From Ezakiella peruensis (GTDB lineage Bacteria > Bacillota > Clostridia > Tissierellales > Peptoniphilaceae), in contig NZ_LT962469.1 in NCBI RefSeq assembly GCF_900215725.1, forward strand, positions 541,012-597,363: a DNA stretch of 56,352 nucleotides, written 5' to 3'. This document shows, one piece after another, positions 47,411 to 56,352 of the stretch (positions are counted from its first letter, which is position 1; each line of letters begins with the position of its first letter). The notes under the pieces were generated by a model, which made no database searches, was not told the DNA's origin, and worked only from the letters and a program-made list of their open reading frames with translations. The position numbers and the translations under genes were made by a program.

Positions 47411-49162
47411 ATGAATAGTACAAAAATTGTGGCCACTATTGGACCAGCAAGTGAGAGCGAAGAAACCTTAAAGCATATGATTTTAAATGGCCTAAATGTT
47501 GCTCGCTTAAACTTTTCTCATGGCACTCATGAGGAACACCAAGTTAGAATTGATAGGATAAAAAAAGTTAGCAAGGAATTGGGCATACCAGTTGCTATAA
47601 TGCTTGATACAAAGGGGCCCGAAATCAGAATTGGCAGATTTAGAGAAGGACCAATTAGAATAGAACAAGGGCAAAAATTTATTCTTACAACTGATGATAT
47701 ACTTGGCGATCAAAATATGGTGAGCGTTTCTTATGATGGCATAATAAATGACGTGGAATTAGGCGGCAGATTATTAATTGATGACGGTCTTGTGGAGTTT
47801 GAAATTGTAAATATTTTTTCAAATTCAATTGAGCTTAAAGCAATAAATAGTGGTGAGTTATCAGATAGGAAGGGTGTAAATATTCCTGGGGCTAAAATAA
47901 AACTGCCGACCCTAACAGAACAAGATATAAGCGATATAAAATTTGGTATAAAAAATGATGTGGACTTTTTAGCTGCAAGCTTTATTAGGAATCGCAATGA
48001 TGTTCTATCAATCAGAAAAATCTTAGAAGAAAATGATGGCTATCAAATTTCAATTATATCTAAAATTGAAAACCAAGAAGGCCTGGATAATTTAGATGAT
48101 ATACTTGCAGTTAGCGATGGTATAATGGTCGCTAGAGGAGATCTTGGAGTTGAAATTCCACCGCAAAATATTCCTCATGTGCAAAAGGAAATTATAAAAA
48201 AATGTAATTTTGCAAATAAAGTTGTAATAACAGCGACACAAATGCTTGACTCTATGACTAGAAACCCAAGACCTACAAGAGCTGAAGTAATGGACGTGGC
48301 AAACTCAATACTTGATGGGACATCTGCTGTTATGCTTTCAGGTGAAAGTGCAGCTGGTAAATATCCAATCGAGTCTATAAAAATGATGAGGAGCATTTCT
48401 ATATCGACTGAAGAGAGCCCAGAATACGAAAGAATGCAAAGAGACAGGGTAGATATTAATAGGATCACTGTTACAAATGCAATTGCAGAGGCCACTTATT
48501 CAATAGCAAAAGATTTACATGCAGCTGCAATTATTTCTGCAACTAGCAGTGGACAAACGGCCAGGGCTTTATCAAAATTTAAACCTAGGCAACCTATAAT
48601 TGCTATAACAGATGATGAACGAGTTGAAAGAAAGCTAACCATGGAGTGGGGGGTTTTTCCTGTTATTATTAAAGAAATTGATAACGCAAATGAGCTATTT
48701 AAAGCAGGCATCGAAAAATGCAAGGATATATATTTTAAGGAGGGAGATTTAGTTGTACTCACAGCAGGTATTCCATTTTCAAAGAGTGGATCCACAAACT
48801 TGCTTAGAGTAGAAGTAATCGCAAAAATGATGACAAAGGGAATGGGAATAGGAAGCGGAAAAATTACAGGTAGAGCTGTAGTTGCAAATTCGCAAGAAGA
48901 ACTTTTGAAAGATTTTAAAGATGGTGATATAATCGTTACTCTTGGAATGGATAGAGATATGACTCCTTATGCTCAGCGTGCCAGTGCTCTTATTACTGAA
49001 GAGGGTGGCCTTACAAGCAGCGGTGCAATTATCGGTTTGTCACTTGGTTTACCAACAATTGTTGGCGCTAATGATTGTACAAAGGAAATAAAAACGGGCG
49101 ACATTATAACTGTAGATATTCCTAGTGGACAAGTTTTTAAAGGGAGCGTAGAAAATGTCTAA
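47411..49162 (+). CDS. pyk: Pyruvate kinase with C-terminal PEP-utiliser domain
   Basis: A 583-residue pyruvate kinase. The barrel carries [28 protein letters not shown], the metal site [23 protein letters not shown] and the signature [13 protein letters not shown]. After the usual C domain (to about 470) is an extra segment of about 100 residues, [11 protein letters not shown]...[28 protein letters not shown], like the mobile PEP-utiliser domain of Bacillus-type enzymes. It makes ATP and pyruvate in the cytoplasm. Overlaps the deaminase gene by 8 bp. Confidence 0.97.
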   Translation: MNSTKIVATIGPASESEETLKHMILNGLNVARLNFSHGTHEEHQVRIDRIKKVSKELGIPVAIMLDTKGPEIRIGRFREGPIRIEQGQKFILTTDDILGDQNMVSVSYDGIINDVELGGRLLIDDGLVEFEIVNIFSNSIELKAINSGELSDRKGVNIPGAKIKLPTLTEQDISDIKFGIKNDVDFLAASFIRNRNDVLSIRKILEENDGYQISIISKIENQEGLDNLDDILAVSDGIMVARGDLGVEIPPQNIPHVQKEIIKKCNFANKVVITATQMLDSMTRNPRPTRAEVMDVANSILDGTSAVMLSGESAAGKYPIESIKMMRSISISTEESPEYERMQRDRVDINRITVTNAIAEATYSIAKDLHAAAIISATSSGQTARALSKFKPRQPIIAITDDERVERKLTMEWGVFPVIIKEIDNANELFKAGIEKCKDIYFKEGDLVVLTAGIPFSKSGSTNLLRVEVIAKMMTKGMGIGSGKITGRAVVANSQEELLKDFKDGDIIVTLGMDRDMTPYAQRASALITEEGGLTSSGAIIGLSLGLPTIVGANDCTKEIKTGDIITVDIPSGQVFKGSVENV

Positions 49163-49589
49163 TAAAAGACAAAGTTGGGATGATTATTTTTTAGATATTG
49201 CTGAGATAGTTGCAAAGCGCTCAACATGCGATAGGGCTTATGTTGGTTGTGTACTTGTGAACAATGATCATCGTATAGTAAGCACTGGCTACAATGGAAG
49301 TGTAAGTGGGAACCCACACTGCATTGATGTTGGTCACGTTATGCGCGATGGCCATTGTATTGCTACAATTCATGCAGAAATGAATGCTCTCTTGTACTGT
49401 GCAAAGGAAGGTATAAGCGTTAAAGGATGTACTGCTTATGTAACTCACTTTCCTTGTTTAAATTGCACCAAGAGTTTGATACAAGCCGGTATAAAAAGAA
49501 TAGTATATATAAATGCATATAGGCTTGATGATTATTCAATTGAGCTTCTAAATAAAAATAATATTGAAGTTGTTCAAATGGAAAGATAA
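49155..49589 (+). CDS. Deoxycytidylate (dCMP) deaminase, ComEB-like
   Basis: A 144-residue zinc deaminase. HAEMNALLY (about residues 74-82) gives the first zinc ligand and the catalytic Glu, and [15 protein letters not shown] (about 98-112) the two cysteine ligands. The early block [24 protein letters not shown] is typical of dCMP deaminase/ComEB. It turns dCMP into dUMP for thymidylate synthesis. Translation is coupled to pyk by an 8-bp overlap; trkA follows after 36 bp. Confidence 0.95.
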   Translation: MSNKRQSWDDYFLDIAEIVAKRSTCDRAYVGCVLVNNDHRIVSTGYNGSVSGNPHCIDVGHVMRDGHCIATIHAEMNALLYCAKEGISVKGCTAYVTHFPCLNCTKSLIQAGIKRIVYINAYRLDDYSIELLNKNNIEVVQMER

Positions 49590-49625
49590 TCTATTTGGCT
49601 TATATGTAAATCGAGGAGATAGTTT

Positions 49626-50981
49626 ATGGAAATTGTAATTGTTGGAGCTGGCAAAGTTGGAGAAGCACTTTGCAAGGATCTGGCATCTGAAGGAAATAAT
49701 ATTGTATTAATTGAACTTAACCAAAAAACTCTTGAAAAGGTTATGGAAACATCCGATATAACAGGAGTTGTTGGCAATGGTGCAAGTATAGATATTCAGA
49801 TTGAAGCAGGTGTAGAAAACTGTGAAATGTTTATGGCTATAACTGATTCTGATGAATTAAATATTATCGCTTGCATTATTGCAAAAAAACTTGGGGCAAA
49901 GGATACGATTGCAAGGGTGAGAAACCCTGTGTATTCTCAAAATATGGATTTTGTAAAAGGTAATCTTGGCATAAAGTTTATGATAAATCCAGAAAAAGAG
50001 ACTGCATATGATATAATGAACACTCTAAAATATCCTTGCGCTTTTAGTGTGGAAAATTTCTTGTCTAATAAAGTTAATATGGTTGAGCTGGTTGTTGAAA
50101 AAGACTCGCCTTTGGATGGATTGGTTTTAAAAAATTACAATATTACTAAAGACAAAGTTCTCATCTGTGCAGTTGAAAGAGCAGGAGAGGTCTATATTCC
50201 AGACGGAAATTTTATGCTCATGGAGGGCGATAGATTTTATATTACTGGGACCAGTAAAGCTTTGAAGCAATTTATAGGAAACTGCAAATACAAAGATGGA
50301 CTAATTAAATCTGTTTTAATAGTAGGGGGCAGCAGGATTGCTTTCTACTTGATAGAATTATTATTAGAAAAAAATATAAGTGTAAAGCTTATAGAAAAAG
50401 ACCCTGAAATGGCTGAGTTTTTTTCAGAAACTTATCCGCAAATTGTAGTTATAAATGCAGATGGGACAGACCAGCAAGTTCTTTTGGAAGAGAGAATTGA
50501 AAACTATGATGCAGTTGTAAGTTTAACTGGCATTGACGAAGAAAATATTATCATATCTATGTTTGCAATCAGTCAAAATGTTTCAAAAAACATTACAAAA
50601 ATCAACAGAAATATTATGAAGGTTATAGTTGACAAACTGGGACTAGATACTATAGTTTCACCAAAAAAGATAATTGCAGACAAGATAATCAGATTTGTTC
50701 GTTCGCAAATTGATTCAAGTGGATCAAGGGTAGAGAATTTTAATAGGATTTTAGACAACGAAGTAGAAGTTATTCACTTTTCGATTACAGAAAAATCAAG
50801 AGCATTGAATATTCCGCTCAAGGACTTGCACACTATACCTGGGATATTAATAGCTTGTATAAAGAGAAATGGGTCGATTATTTATCCAGGTGGTAATGAT
50901 TCAATTCAAATTAATGATGAGGTTTTGGTTGTAACCAAGACTAAATATTTGGATAATTTTGATGAGGCAATAGTTGATTAG
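49626..50981 (+). CDS. trkA: Trk potassium uptake regulatory subunit TrkA
   Basis: A 451-residue cytoplasmic protein made of two tandem RCK units. Each starts with a Rossmann NAD-binding strand: VIVGAGKVGEALCKDLASEG (residues 4-23) and VLIVGGSRIAFYLIELLLEK (about 227-246), where the first glycine-rich loop is fuller than the second. Each is followed by a RCK_C domain. TrkA binds NAD(H)/ATP and gates the membrane channel TrkH encoded directly downstream with an 8-bp overlap. Confidence 0.95.
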   Translation: MEIVIVGAGKVGEALCKDLASEGNNIVLIELNQKTLEKVMETSDITGVVGNGASIDIQIEAGVENCEMFMAITDSDELNIIACIIAKKLGAKDTIARVRNPVYSQNMDFVKGNLGIKFMINPEKETAYDIMNTLKYPCAFSVENFLSNKVNMVELVVEKDSPLDGLVLKNYNITKDKVLICAVERAGEVYIPDGNFMLMEGDRFYITGTSKALKQFIGNCKYKDGLIKSVLIVGGSRIAFYLIELLLEKNISVKLIEKDPEMAEFFSETYPQIVVINADGTDQQVLLEERIENYDAVVSLTGIDEENIIISMFAISQNVSKNITKINRNIMKVIVDKLGLDTIVSPKKIIADKIIRFVRSQIDSSGSRVENFNRILDNEVEVIHFSITEKSRALNIPLKDLHTIPGILIACIKRNGSIIYPGGNDSIQINDEVLVVTKTKYLDNFDEAIVD

Positions 50982-52428
50982 TATGAACAGACGAGTAGTA
51001 TTATACAATATATCTAGAATACTTTTATTGGTAGGGCTCTTGCTTTTTTTACCGATTTTAGTAGCTTTATATTATAGGGAAAGTTTTTATAATATAGCTG
51101 CATTTTTAAAATCGATACTCATAATTGCACTCGTAAGCCTACCTTTTGCTATAAAGAAACCAAAAAATTCTGGAGTTTATATTAAAGAAGGCATGATTGT
51201 TGTAAGTCTTTCTTGGATTTTAATTAGCTTTTTTGGATCCTTGCCTTTTTATTTTAGTGGGCAAATTCCAATTTTGGTTGATGCATTTTTTGAAACAGCA
51301 AGTGGATTTACCACAACAGGCTCAAGTATATTGACAGATGTAGAATCTTTGTCAAATTCTATGCTATTTTGGAGGAGTTTTACCCACTTTATTGGTGGGA
51401 TGGGAGTCCTAGTATTGGTTCTTGCAATTTCACCAAACACCAGTTTAAGTGATATTCAATTTATGAAAGCAGAAGTGCCTGGGCCACAGTTTGGAAAGAT
51501 GCTTAGCAAATTAAAAAGTACTGCTCAACTTTTATATTTGATATATATTGGTATGACAATAATTTTGATTTTTGCTCTTGTAATTGCTGGAATGCCAGTT
51601 TTTGATAGTGTCCTTCATGCATTTGGCACAGCAGGAACTGGAGGCTTTGGTATAAAAGCTGCAAGTATTGGCTATTATAACTCGGCTGCTATTGAAATTA
51701 TTATTTCGATTGGGATGATTTTATTTGGGGTAAATTTCCATGTTTTTTATTTGATTTTAATTGGAAAAGTAAAAGATGCTCTAAGATCAGAAGAATTAAA
51801 AACATATTTATCTATAATTGGACTTGCAACACTTTTAATTTTTATAAATATATTACCAAGTCAAATAACTTCTGGAAGTGCACTTCGCCAATCACTTTTT
51901 AGTGTTTCATCTGTTATGACGACAACTGGCTATTCTACTGCCGATTTTAACACTTGGCCCATGTTTAGTAAGTGGGTTTTGGTAACACTAATGTTTATCG
52001 GAGGTTGTGCTGGTTCTACTGCTGGAGGCATAAAGGTCTCAAGGGTAATTATTATTTTTAAAACGGCTGTTGCTGAGGTAAAGAAAATTGTATCGCCAAA
52101 TAGGTGTGTGGTCGTTAATGTAGATAATAGAAAAGTTGAACAGTCGGTGGAAAGAGGGGTTTCAAATTATCTGCTTATATATGCAATAGTATTTATGGCA
52201 ATACTTGGACTCATATCATTTTTTACACCGGATTTTGAAACAGCCTTTACATCTGTTGCAGCAACTTTTAATAATATAGGACCTGGCCTTGGTGTTGTTG
52301 GTCCTACTGGAAGTTTTGCAATGTTTCATCCAATAGCAAAAATTATTTTGTCTTTTGCAATGATTGCAGGCAGACTTGAAATTGTTCCTGTATTATTTTT
52401 GTTTAACCCTGGTATTTGGAAAAATTAA
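50974..52428 (+). CDS. trkH: Trk potassium uptake channel subunit TrkH
   Basis: A 484-residue membrane protein with the four pore-loop repeats of the Trk/Ktr channel: FTTTGSS (about residues 111-117), GTAGTGGFG, TTTGYST and NNIGPGLG. It imports K+ with TrkA as its regulator. The start is uncertain: TTG 50974 is the right distance after GAGG and overlaps trkA by 8 bp, whereas ATG 50983 lies just past the trkA stop. Last gene of the long plus-strand run; a tRNA promoter follows. Confidence 0.95.
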   Translation: MISMNRRVVLYNISRILLLVGLLLFLPILVALYYRESFYNIAAFLKSILIIALVSLPFAIKKPKNSGVYIKEGMIVVSLSWILISFFGSLPFYFSGQIPILVDAFFETASGFTTTGSSILTDVESLSNSMLFWRSFTHFIGGMGVLVLVLAISPNTSLSDIQFMKAEVPGPQFGKMLSKLKSTAQLLYLIYIGMTIILIFALVIAGMPVFDSVLHAFGTAGTGGFGIKAASIGYYNSAAIEIIISIGMILFGVNFHVFYLILIGKVKDALRSEELKTYLSIIGLATLLIFINILPSQITSGSALRQSLFSVSSVMTTTGYSTADFNTWPMFSKWVLVTLMFIGGCAGSTAGGIKVSRVIIIFKTAVAEVKKIVSPNRCVVVNVDNRKVEQSVERGVSNYLLIYAIVFMAILGLISFFTPDFETAFTSVAATFNNIGPGLGVVGPTGSFAMFHPIAKIILSFAMIAGRLEIVPVLFLFNPGIWKN

Positions 52429-52446
52429 AATAAAATTAATTATTGG

Positions 52447-52475
52447 TTGACAATTCAAATTTAATCGTGTATAAT
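52447..52475 (+). promoter_or_regulatory. Consensus promoter of tRNA-Cys
   Basis: TTGACA (52447-52452), exactly 17 bp, TATAAT (52470-52475), about 38 bp before the tRNA. Confidence 0.85.
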
Positions 52476-52513
52476 CTTTAAGTGATGTTTGAAAAAACGT
52501 TGTTTAAAGATGT

Positions 52514-52587
52514 GGCGGCATAGCCAAGTGGTAAGGCACGGGTCTGCAAAACCTTGACCACCAGTTCAAATCTGGTTGCCGCCTCCA
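52514..52587 (+). tRNA. tRNA-Cys (GCA anticodon)
   Basis: A 74-nt cloverleaf with CCA encoded in the gene. Acceptor GGCGGCA pairs with TGCCGCC; discriminator base T84 precedes CCA, as bacterial tRNA-Cys requires. The D arm is GCC...GGC, the anticodon loop CTGCAAA (GCA), and the T arm ACCAG-TTCAAAT-CTGGT. The outermost anticodon-stem pair looks like a C/T mismatch; otherwise it is regular. Confidence 0.97.
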
Positions 52588-52593
52588 AAATTT

Positions 52594-52618
52594 AGCAAGC
52601 TGAGTGCTTGCTTTTTTT
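52594..52618 (+). terminator. Terminator of tRNA-Cys
   Basis: Stem AGCAAGC (52594-52600) with GCTTGCT (52606-52612), 5-nt loop, then a T-run. Confidence 0.88.
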
Positions 52619-52636
52619 ATTCCTTAGTGTTATAAT
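52608..52636 (+). promoter_or_regulatory. Promoter of the thrS T-box transcript
   Basis: TTGCTT (52608-52613), 17 bp, TATAAT (52631-52636) with TGT before it (extended -10). The -35 lies inside the 3' arm of the tRNA-Cys terminator. Confidence 0.65.
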
Positions 52637-52642
52637 TTGTAT

Positions 52643-52857
52643 GAACTGAATACTAAGTATTGAAGCGTATTTAAACTTACATTTTCAGAGAGGTCCTTGG
52701 AGCTGCGATAGGGCTAGTGTGAATTTAATTGTACCGGCGCTTTTGTAAGATGCAAGAAATTGCAAACCGTATCCTTTACGTTAAAGGTTTGAGAAGTAAT
52801 TAGGGTGGAACCACGGATTTAAAGATCATTCGTCCCTTGGGGAGGTGGTCTTTTTTT
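52643..52857 (+). promoter_or_regulatory. T-box riboswitch (threonine) leader of thrS
   Basis: The T-box itself, AGGGTGGAACCACG, is at 52802-52815, followed by the terminator hairpin with T-run (about 52821-52857). Upstream is a stem I with CTTACA (about 52675) pairing with TGTAAG (about 52745) and an AGAGAGG element. A candidate threonine specifier ACC is at 52733-52735. Uncharged tRNA-Thr would pair with the specifier and the T-box bulge and so prevent termination, raising thrS expression. The specifier assignment is tentative. Confidence 0.92.
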
Positions 52858-52888
52858 GTTGATAAAATTAATTTTTTAAGGAGGATAT

Positions 52889-54802
52889 ATGAGAAAATTA
52901 ACTTTACCTGATGGAAGCATCAGGGAATTTGATGATAGCATGGATGTGTATGATATTGTAGGGGAAATTTCTGCAGGCCTACAAAGAAATGCTACAGGAG
53001 CAGTACTTGATGGACACGTAATTGGCATGCAAGATGTGCCAAGTCACGATGGTAAGTTTGAAGTTTTAACTTTTGATGACATGGAAGGGAAAAAAGTTTT
53101 TTGGCACACATCTGCTCACTTGATGGCTCTAGCTATTCAAAGATTATTCCCAGGAGTTAAATTTGCAATTGGCCCTGCAATTGACCAAGGTTTTTATTAC
53201 GATTTTGATACTGAACACAGATTTACTCCAGAAGATCTAGAAAAGATCGAAGCAGAAATGAAAAAAATCGTTAAAGAGGGAAATGAACTCAAGAGATTTG
53301 AAATGGAAAGGGATGAAGCTATCGAACATTTCAAAAAACTAGATGAAAAATACAAGGTAGATTTAATCGAACATTTCCCATCAGGAGAAGTTATTTCGTT
53401 CTATCAATTAGACGAGTTTGTCGACCTTTGCAGAGGACCACACTTAAAGGACGTTTCAAAGATAAAAGCCTTTAAGCTTTTAAGTGTTGCTGGTGCTTAT
53501 TGGCGTGGAGACGAAAAAAATGAAATGCTTCAAAGAATTTACGGAATAAGTTTTCCTAAAAAGTCAATGCTAGATGAATATTTAGATATGCTTGAAGAGG
53601 CTAAGAAGAGAGACCATAGAAAACTTGGTAAGGAACTTGATTTATTTAGCATTCATGAAGAAGCTCCGGGAATTCCTTTCTTCCATCCAAACGGCATGAT
53701 TTTGAAAAACGAACTTTTAAATTGGTGGAGAAATATATTAATTGATAATGGCTATGGAGAAATTCAAACTCCTATTATTATGAATGAAGATTTATGGCAT
53801 CGTTCAGGTCACTGGGATCACTATAAAGAAAACATGTACTTTACAAGTGTTGATGACGTTCCATTTGCCATTAAACCTATGAACTGCCCAGGTTCTACGA
53901 TTGTTTATGCAAATGACCTTCATTCATATAGAGATTTGCCAATTAGACTTTCAGAATTTGGCCTTGTTCACAGACATGAATTATCTGGTGCCTTACACGG
54001 ACTTATGAGAGTTAGGTCTTTCACTCAAGATGATGCTCATATTTTCTGCCTTCCATCACAAGTTGAAGATGAAATTAAAAAGATGGTAAAGCTAGCAGAC
54101 TATATGTATAAAACTTTTGGATTTAAATATACTGTTGAACTATCCACAAGACCAGAAGATTTCATGGGCGAAATTGAAACATGGAATATAGCAGAAGAGG
54201 CCCTTGAAAATGCCCTCCATGACATGAATATAGATTTTAAATTAAATGAAGGCGACGGCGCTTTCTATGGTCCTAAGATTGACTTCCACCTAGAAGATGC
54301 AATTGGCAGAACTTGGCAATGCGGAACAATTCAATTGGACTTCCAAATGCCAGAGAACTTTGACCTTGTATATGTTGATGAAAACAATGAAAGAAAGCGT
54401 CCAGTTATGCTTCATAGGGCAATATTTGGATCTATCGAAAGATTTATGGGCGTTCTCATTGAACACTTGGCAGGCAAGTTCCCACTATGGTTAGCTCCAG
54501 TACAAGTTGAAGTCATACCTGTCAGTGAAAAGACAAATGAATATGCAAGGGAAGTTTACAAGACCCTTAAAGAAAATGGAATTAGAGTTCATTTGGATTC
54601 CAGAGATGCTAAAATGGGAGCCAAGATTAGAGAAGCACAACTAAAAAAGATTAATTATATGTTAATACTTGGTGAAAACGAAAAAGAAAATAAAAACATT
54701 TCTATTAGAAAGAGAAATGGAGAAAACGTCAATGATGCAGATCTAAATTCATTTATAAAAGATTTGCATGATGAAATAAAAACAAAAAGGATAGGTGATT
54801 AA
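52889..54802 (+). CDS. thrS: Threonyl-tRNA synthetase
   Basis: A 637-residue class II synthetase: N-terminal TGS domain (LTLPDGSIREF), the editing domain with HTSAHLMALAIQRLFPG and the catalytic core with motif 2 HRHELSGALHGLMRVRSFTQDDAHIF and motif 3 HRAIFGSIERFMGVLIEH, then the anticodon-binding domain. GGAGG precedes the ATG, directly downstream of the T-box. pepV starts on the base after its stop, so the dipeptidase falls under threonine control too unless an internal promoter exists. Confidence 0.98.
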   Translation: MRKLTLPDGSIREFDDSMDVYDIVGEISAGLQRNATGAVLDGHVIGMQDVPSHDGKFEVLTFDDMEGKKVFWHTSAHLMALAIQRLFPGVKFAIGPAIDQGFYYDFDTEHRFTPEDLEKIEAEMKKIVKEGNELKRFEMERDEAIEHFKKLDEKYKVDLIEHFPSGEVISFYQLDEFVDLCRGPHLKDVSKIKAFKLLSVAGAYWRGDEKNEMLQRIYGISFPKKSMLDEYLDMLEEAKKRDHRKLGKELDLFSIHEEAPGIPFFHPNGMILKNELLNWWRNILIDNGYGEIQTPIIMNEDLWHRSGHWDHYKENMYFTSVDDVPFAIKPMNCPGSTIVYANDLHSYRDLPIRLSEFGLVHRHELSGALHGLMRVRSFTQDDAHIFCLPSQVEDEIKKMVKLADYMYKTFGFKYTVELSTRPEDFMGEIETWNIAEEALENALHDMNIDFKLNEGDGAFYGPKIDFHLEDAIGRTWQCGTIQLDFQMPENFDLVYVDENNERKRPVMLHRAIFGSIERFMGVLIEHLAGKFPLWLAPVQVEVIPVSEKTNEYAREVYKTLKENGIRVHLDSRDAKMGAKIREAQLKKINYMLILGENEKENKNISIRKRNGENVNDADLNSFIKDLHDEIKTKRIGD

Positions 54803-56197
54803 ATGGATTTTTTAAAATGGATTGATGAACACAAGGAAGAAATGATTGAAGACTTGGGCAAATTAATTGCCATTGATTCAGTCGAAGGCGAACCAACAGC
54901 AGACGCACCTTTTGGCAATGGACCTAAAGAAGCCCTAGAAGCTTTTTTGGAGATTGGTAAAAGAGATGGATTTAGAATCGACAACCTACAAAACTACGCT
55001 GGTGATATAGAATTTGGCGAAGGCGATGAAACTGTAGGCATATTGGCTCACGTTGACGTTGTACCTGCTGGTGGCAACTGGGATACTGATCCATTTGAAA
55101 TGATCAATGATGGAGAGTATCTGCAAGGTCGTGGAACCCAAGACGATAAGGGACCAGCAATTGCTGCTTATTATGCAATGCGTGCTCTAAAAGAAACAGA
55201 TGAAAAATTAATCAGAAAAATTAGATTGATTTTGGGAACCAACGAAGAAACTGGTTGGGGCGGAATGAATTATTATGTAAAGAATAAGGCTATGCCTGAT
55301 TTTGGATTTACTCCAGATGCTGAATTCCCGGTTATCTTTGGAGAAAAAGGAATCATTACTGGTACTTTAAAATTAAAATATAATTTCAAAGACACAATGG
55401 TTAAAGCAGTTAAAGGTGGAAATGCTCCTAATATGGTTCCAGACTTCTGCACAATTGTAATGGACGGATCTAAAGTTACTAATGAAGTAAAATCAATTGC
55501 AACTTTGCCTGATTTCAAGGTTGAAGAAAAAGGTGGAGAAGTTCATATTACAGCAAAAGGTATTAGTGCACACGGTTCAAAACCAGAACTTGGTGTAAAT
55601 GCGATTTCAAAACTTATGGAACAACTAGCAAAGTTGATGCCAGTAGAAGATTCTTTCAGGGCATTTGCAGAATTTTATAATGAAGTTATGGGCTTCCACA
55701 TGCACGGTGAAGGACTAGGCATCGACTATGAAGACGAATTGAGTGGCAAGTTAAACTTCAATGTAGGCATGATTTCAAATACAGATAAGGAAATTGACAT
55801 TGTATTAAATATGCGCCATCCTCTTAAAGGTGTTAAAAAAGAAGAAATTATGGATAAAATCAATAAGGGAACCAGTGAATACAAGGGAGAATTTACAAGA
55901 ACAGGTGGAGAAGATCCACTCTTTATTGATCCAGAAGGAAAGCTTGTTTCAATTTTGATGGACGCCTATCAAAAACAAACAGGCGACACAGAGTCAAAAC
56001 CAATGACAATTGGTGGCGGAACTTATGCAAAAGCTATGAAAAACTGCGTAGCTTACGGAGCTATGTTCTTGGATGATGAAGACAGAATGCATCAAAAAAA
56101 TGAAAGAATTAAAATTGATCGCTTAATGGATGCTGCAAAAATTTATGCGATTGCATTAAAAAACTTAGCATCTGAAGAAAAAGTGCTTGACAAATAA
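54803..56197 (+). CDS. pepV: Sapep/PepV-type M20 metallo-dipeptidase
   Basis: A 464-residue M20-family peptidase with long inserted domain. Metal ligands appear in AHVDVVPAG (about residues 77-85), GRGTQDDKGPAIA (about 110-122, DD being the bridging Asp), NEETGWGG (about 148-155, catalytic Glu) and DAEFPV. The end carries GGGTYAKAMKN. PepV-type enzymes split dipeptides with broad specificity in the cytoplasm. The gene begins directly after thrS; its last codons contain the -35 of the next transcription unit. Confidence 0.92.
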   Translation: MDFLKWIDEHKEEMIEDLGKLIAIDSVEGEPTADAPFGNGPKEALEAFLEIGKRDGFRIDNLQNYAGDIEFGEGDETVGILAHVDVVPAGGNWDTDPFEMINDGEYLQGRGTQDDKGPAIAAYYAMRALKETDEKLIRKIRLILGTNEETGWGGMNYYVKNKAMPDFGFTPDAEFPVIFGEKGIITGTLKLKYNFKDTMVKAVKGGNAPNMVPDFCTIVMDGSKVTNEVKSIATLPDFKVEEKGGEVHITAKGISAHGSKPELGVNAISKLMEQLAKLMPVEDSFRAFAEFYNEVMGFHMHGEGLGIDYEDELSGKLNFNVGMISNTDKEIDIVLNMRHPLKGVKKEEIMDKINKGTSEYKGEFTRTGGEDPLFIDPEGKLVSILMDAYQKQTGDTESKPMTIGGGTYAKAMKNCVAYGAMFLDDEDRMHQKNERIKIDRLMDAAKIYAIALKNLASEEKVLDK

Positions 56198-56215
56198 TTA
56201 AGCATGTGGTATACT
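56187..56215 (+). promoter_or_regulatory. Promoter of the downstream leader transcript
   Basis: TTGACA (56187-56192, in the last codons of pepV), exactly 17 bp, TATACT (56210-56215) with TGG in front (extended -10). Confidence 0.8.
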
Positions 56216-56221
56216 CATGCT

Positions 56222-56330
56222 TGTGAAGAAAAGTAGAAGGCCCCTTCTCACCTTATCACCTGTTGTGCATAAGGTTACAACAAAATCTTATTTATTGATT
56301 TTTTAAAAGGGCCTTCTGGGCTCTTTTTTA
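56222..56330 (+). promoter_or_regulatory. Structured attenuator-like leader RNA of the next gene (possibly infC/L20 leader)
   Basis: Starting about 7 bp after the promoter, about 110 nt can fold into exclusive structures. A terminator AAAAGGGCC (56305-56313) with GGCTCTTTT (56319-56327) plus T-run competes with a long-range pairing of AGAAGGCCC (56235-56243) with GGGCCTTCT (56309-56317). Between them, ACCTTAT (56250-56256) pairs with ATAAGGT (56269-56275), and its loop TGTTGT (56261-56266) can pair with ACAACA (56277-56282), a pseudoknot. After thrS, an infC-rpmI-rplT operon under L20 control is the natural guess, but no coding part is visible. A purine-rich ribosome-site-like stretch ends the window. 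Confidence 0.65.
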
Positions 56331-56352
56331 TATTTTGGAAGGGGGAAAGGAA

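Noticed and set aside
1-56352. CRISPR arrays, insertion sequences, prophage or rRNA genes
   Set aside because: No regularly spaced direct repeats, transposase motifs, terminal inverted repeats, phage genes or rRNA-like stretches were seen by eye.

Overview
The window is one continuous stretch of chromosome from a low-GC, Gram-positive (Firmicutes) anaerobe. Gene content (2[4Fe-4S] ferredoxin, clostridial-style PBP1A, IreB-RuvX-DUF1292 block, VanW protein, T-box-controlled thrS, DnaE-PfkA-Pyk block) and AT-rich codon use suggest Clostridia or Tissierellia, perhaps Peptoniphilaceae. That placement is an inference from general resemblance and was not tested by any search. Almost all DNA is coding, with strong TTGACA/TATAAT promoters and hairpin terminators. 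I see no insertion sequence, prophage, CRISPR array or rRNA.

Layout. (1) 1-1676, minus: an operon of a degenerate alpha/beta hydrolase, a PAP2-family protein and the start of an AGCS amino-acid/cation symporter cut by the window edge. (2) 1760-4996, plus: cutC, a small membrane protein, an Lgt-family protein, a class-I glutamine-amidotransferase-like hydrolase and an SDR reductase resembling YmfI; trmB converges on it. (3) 5886-9907: ferredoxin (plus), then rpsD and the bifunctional penicillin-binding protein PBP1A (both minus). (4) 10107-18487, plus: ireB-ruvX-DUF1292-RNase J-queT-mltG-U32 protein-udk, followed by a GspE/GspF pair whose gspE is frameshifted. (5) 18552-21458: a VanW-family wall protein and a lipoprotein, convergent and overlapping. 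(6) 21512-26315: uvrB-uvrA. (7) 26449-28649, minus: a radical SAM protein and an HD phosphohydrolase. (8) 28773-36221, plus: a tight operon alr-mazF-GNAT-[GT4::CsaB fusion]-tagA-tkt. (9) 36360-38093: a haem catalase. (10) 38189-41648, minus: a heterodimeric ABC exporter. (11) 41820-52428, plus: CNNM/CorC protein, dnaE, pfkA, pyk, dCMP deaminase, trkA, trkH. (12) 52514-56352: tRNA-Cys, T-box leader with thrS, a PepV-like dipeptidase, and a structured attenuator-like leader whose gene lies beyond the window.

The recurring theme is cell-envelope construction: PBP1A and MltG build and cut glycan strands, Alr makes D-alanine, TagA with the GT4::CsaB fusion can make a pyruvylated secondary wall polymer, and VanW, Lgt-like and lipoprotein genes add surface functions. 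The most intriguing observation is a shared C-terminal tail, TIDLLQ, on two otherwise unrelated extracytoplasmic proteins (PBP1A and the VanW protein). It is encoded by different synonymous codons, follows an acidic linker in both, and its IDLL core occurs twice more inside the PBP1A tail. Other points of note are the frameshifted gspE with an altered Walker A motif, a MazF toxin with no MazE beside it, a hydrolase lacking its nucleophilic serine, and the terminal leader with competing RNA structures.
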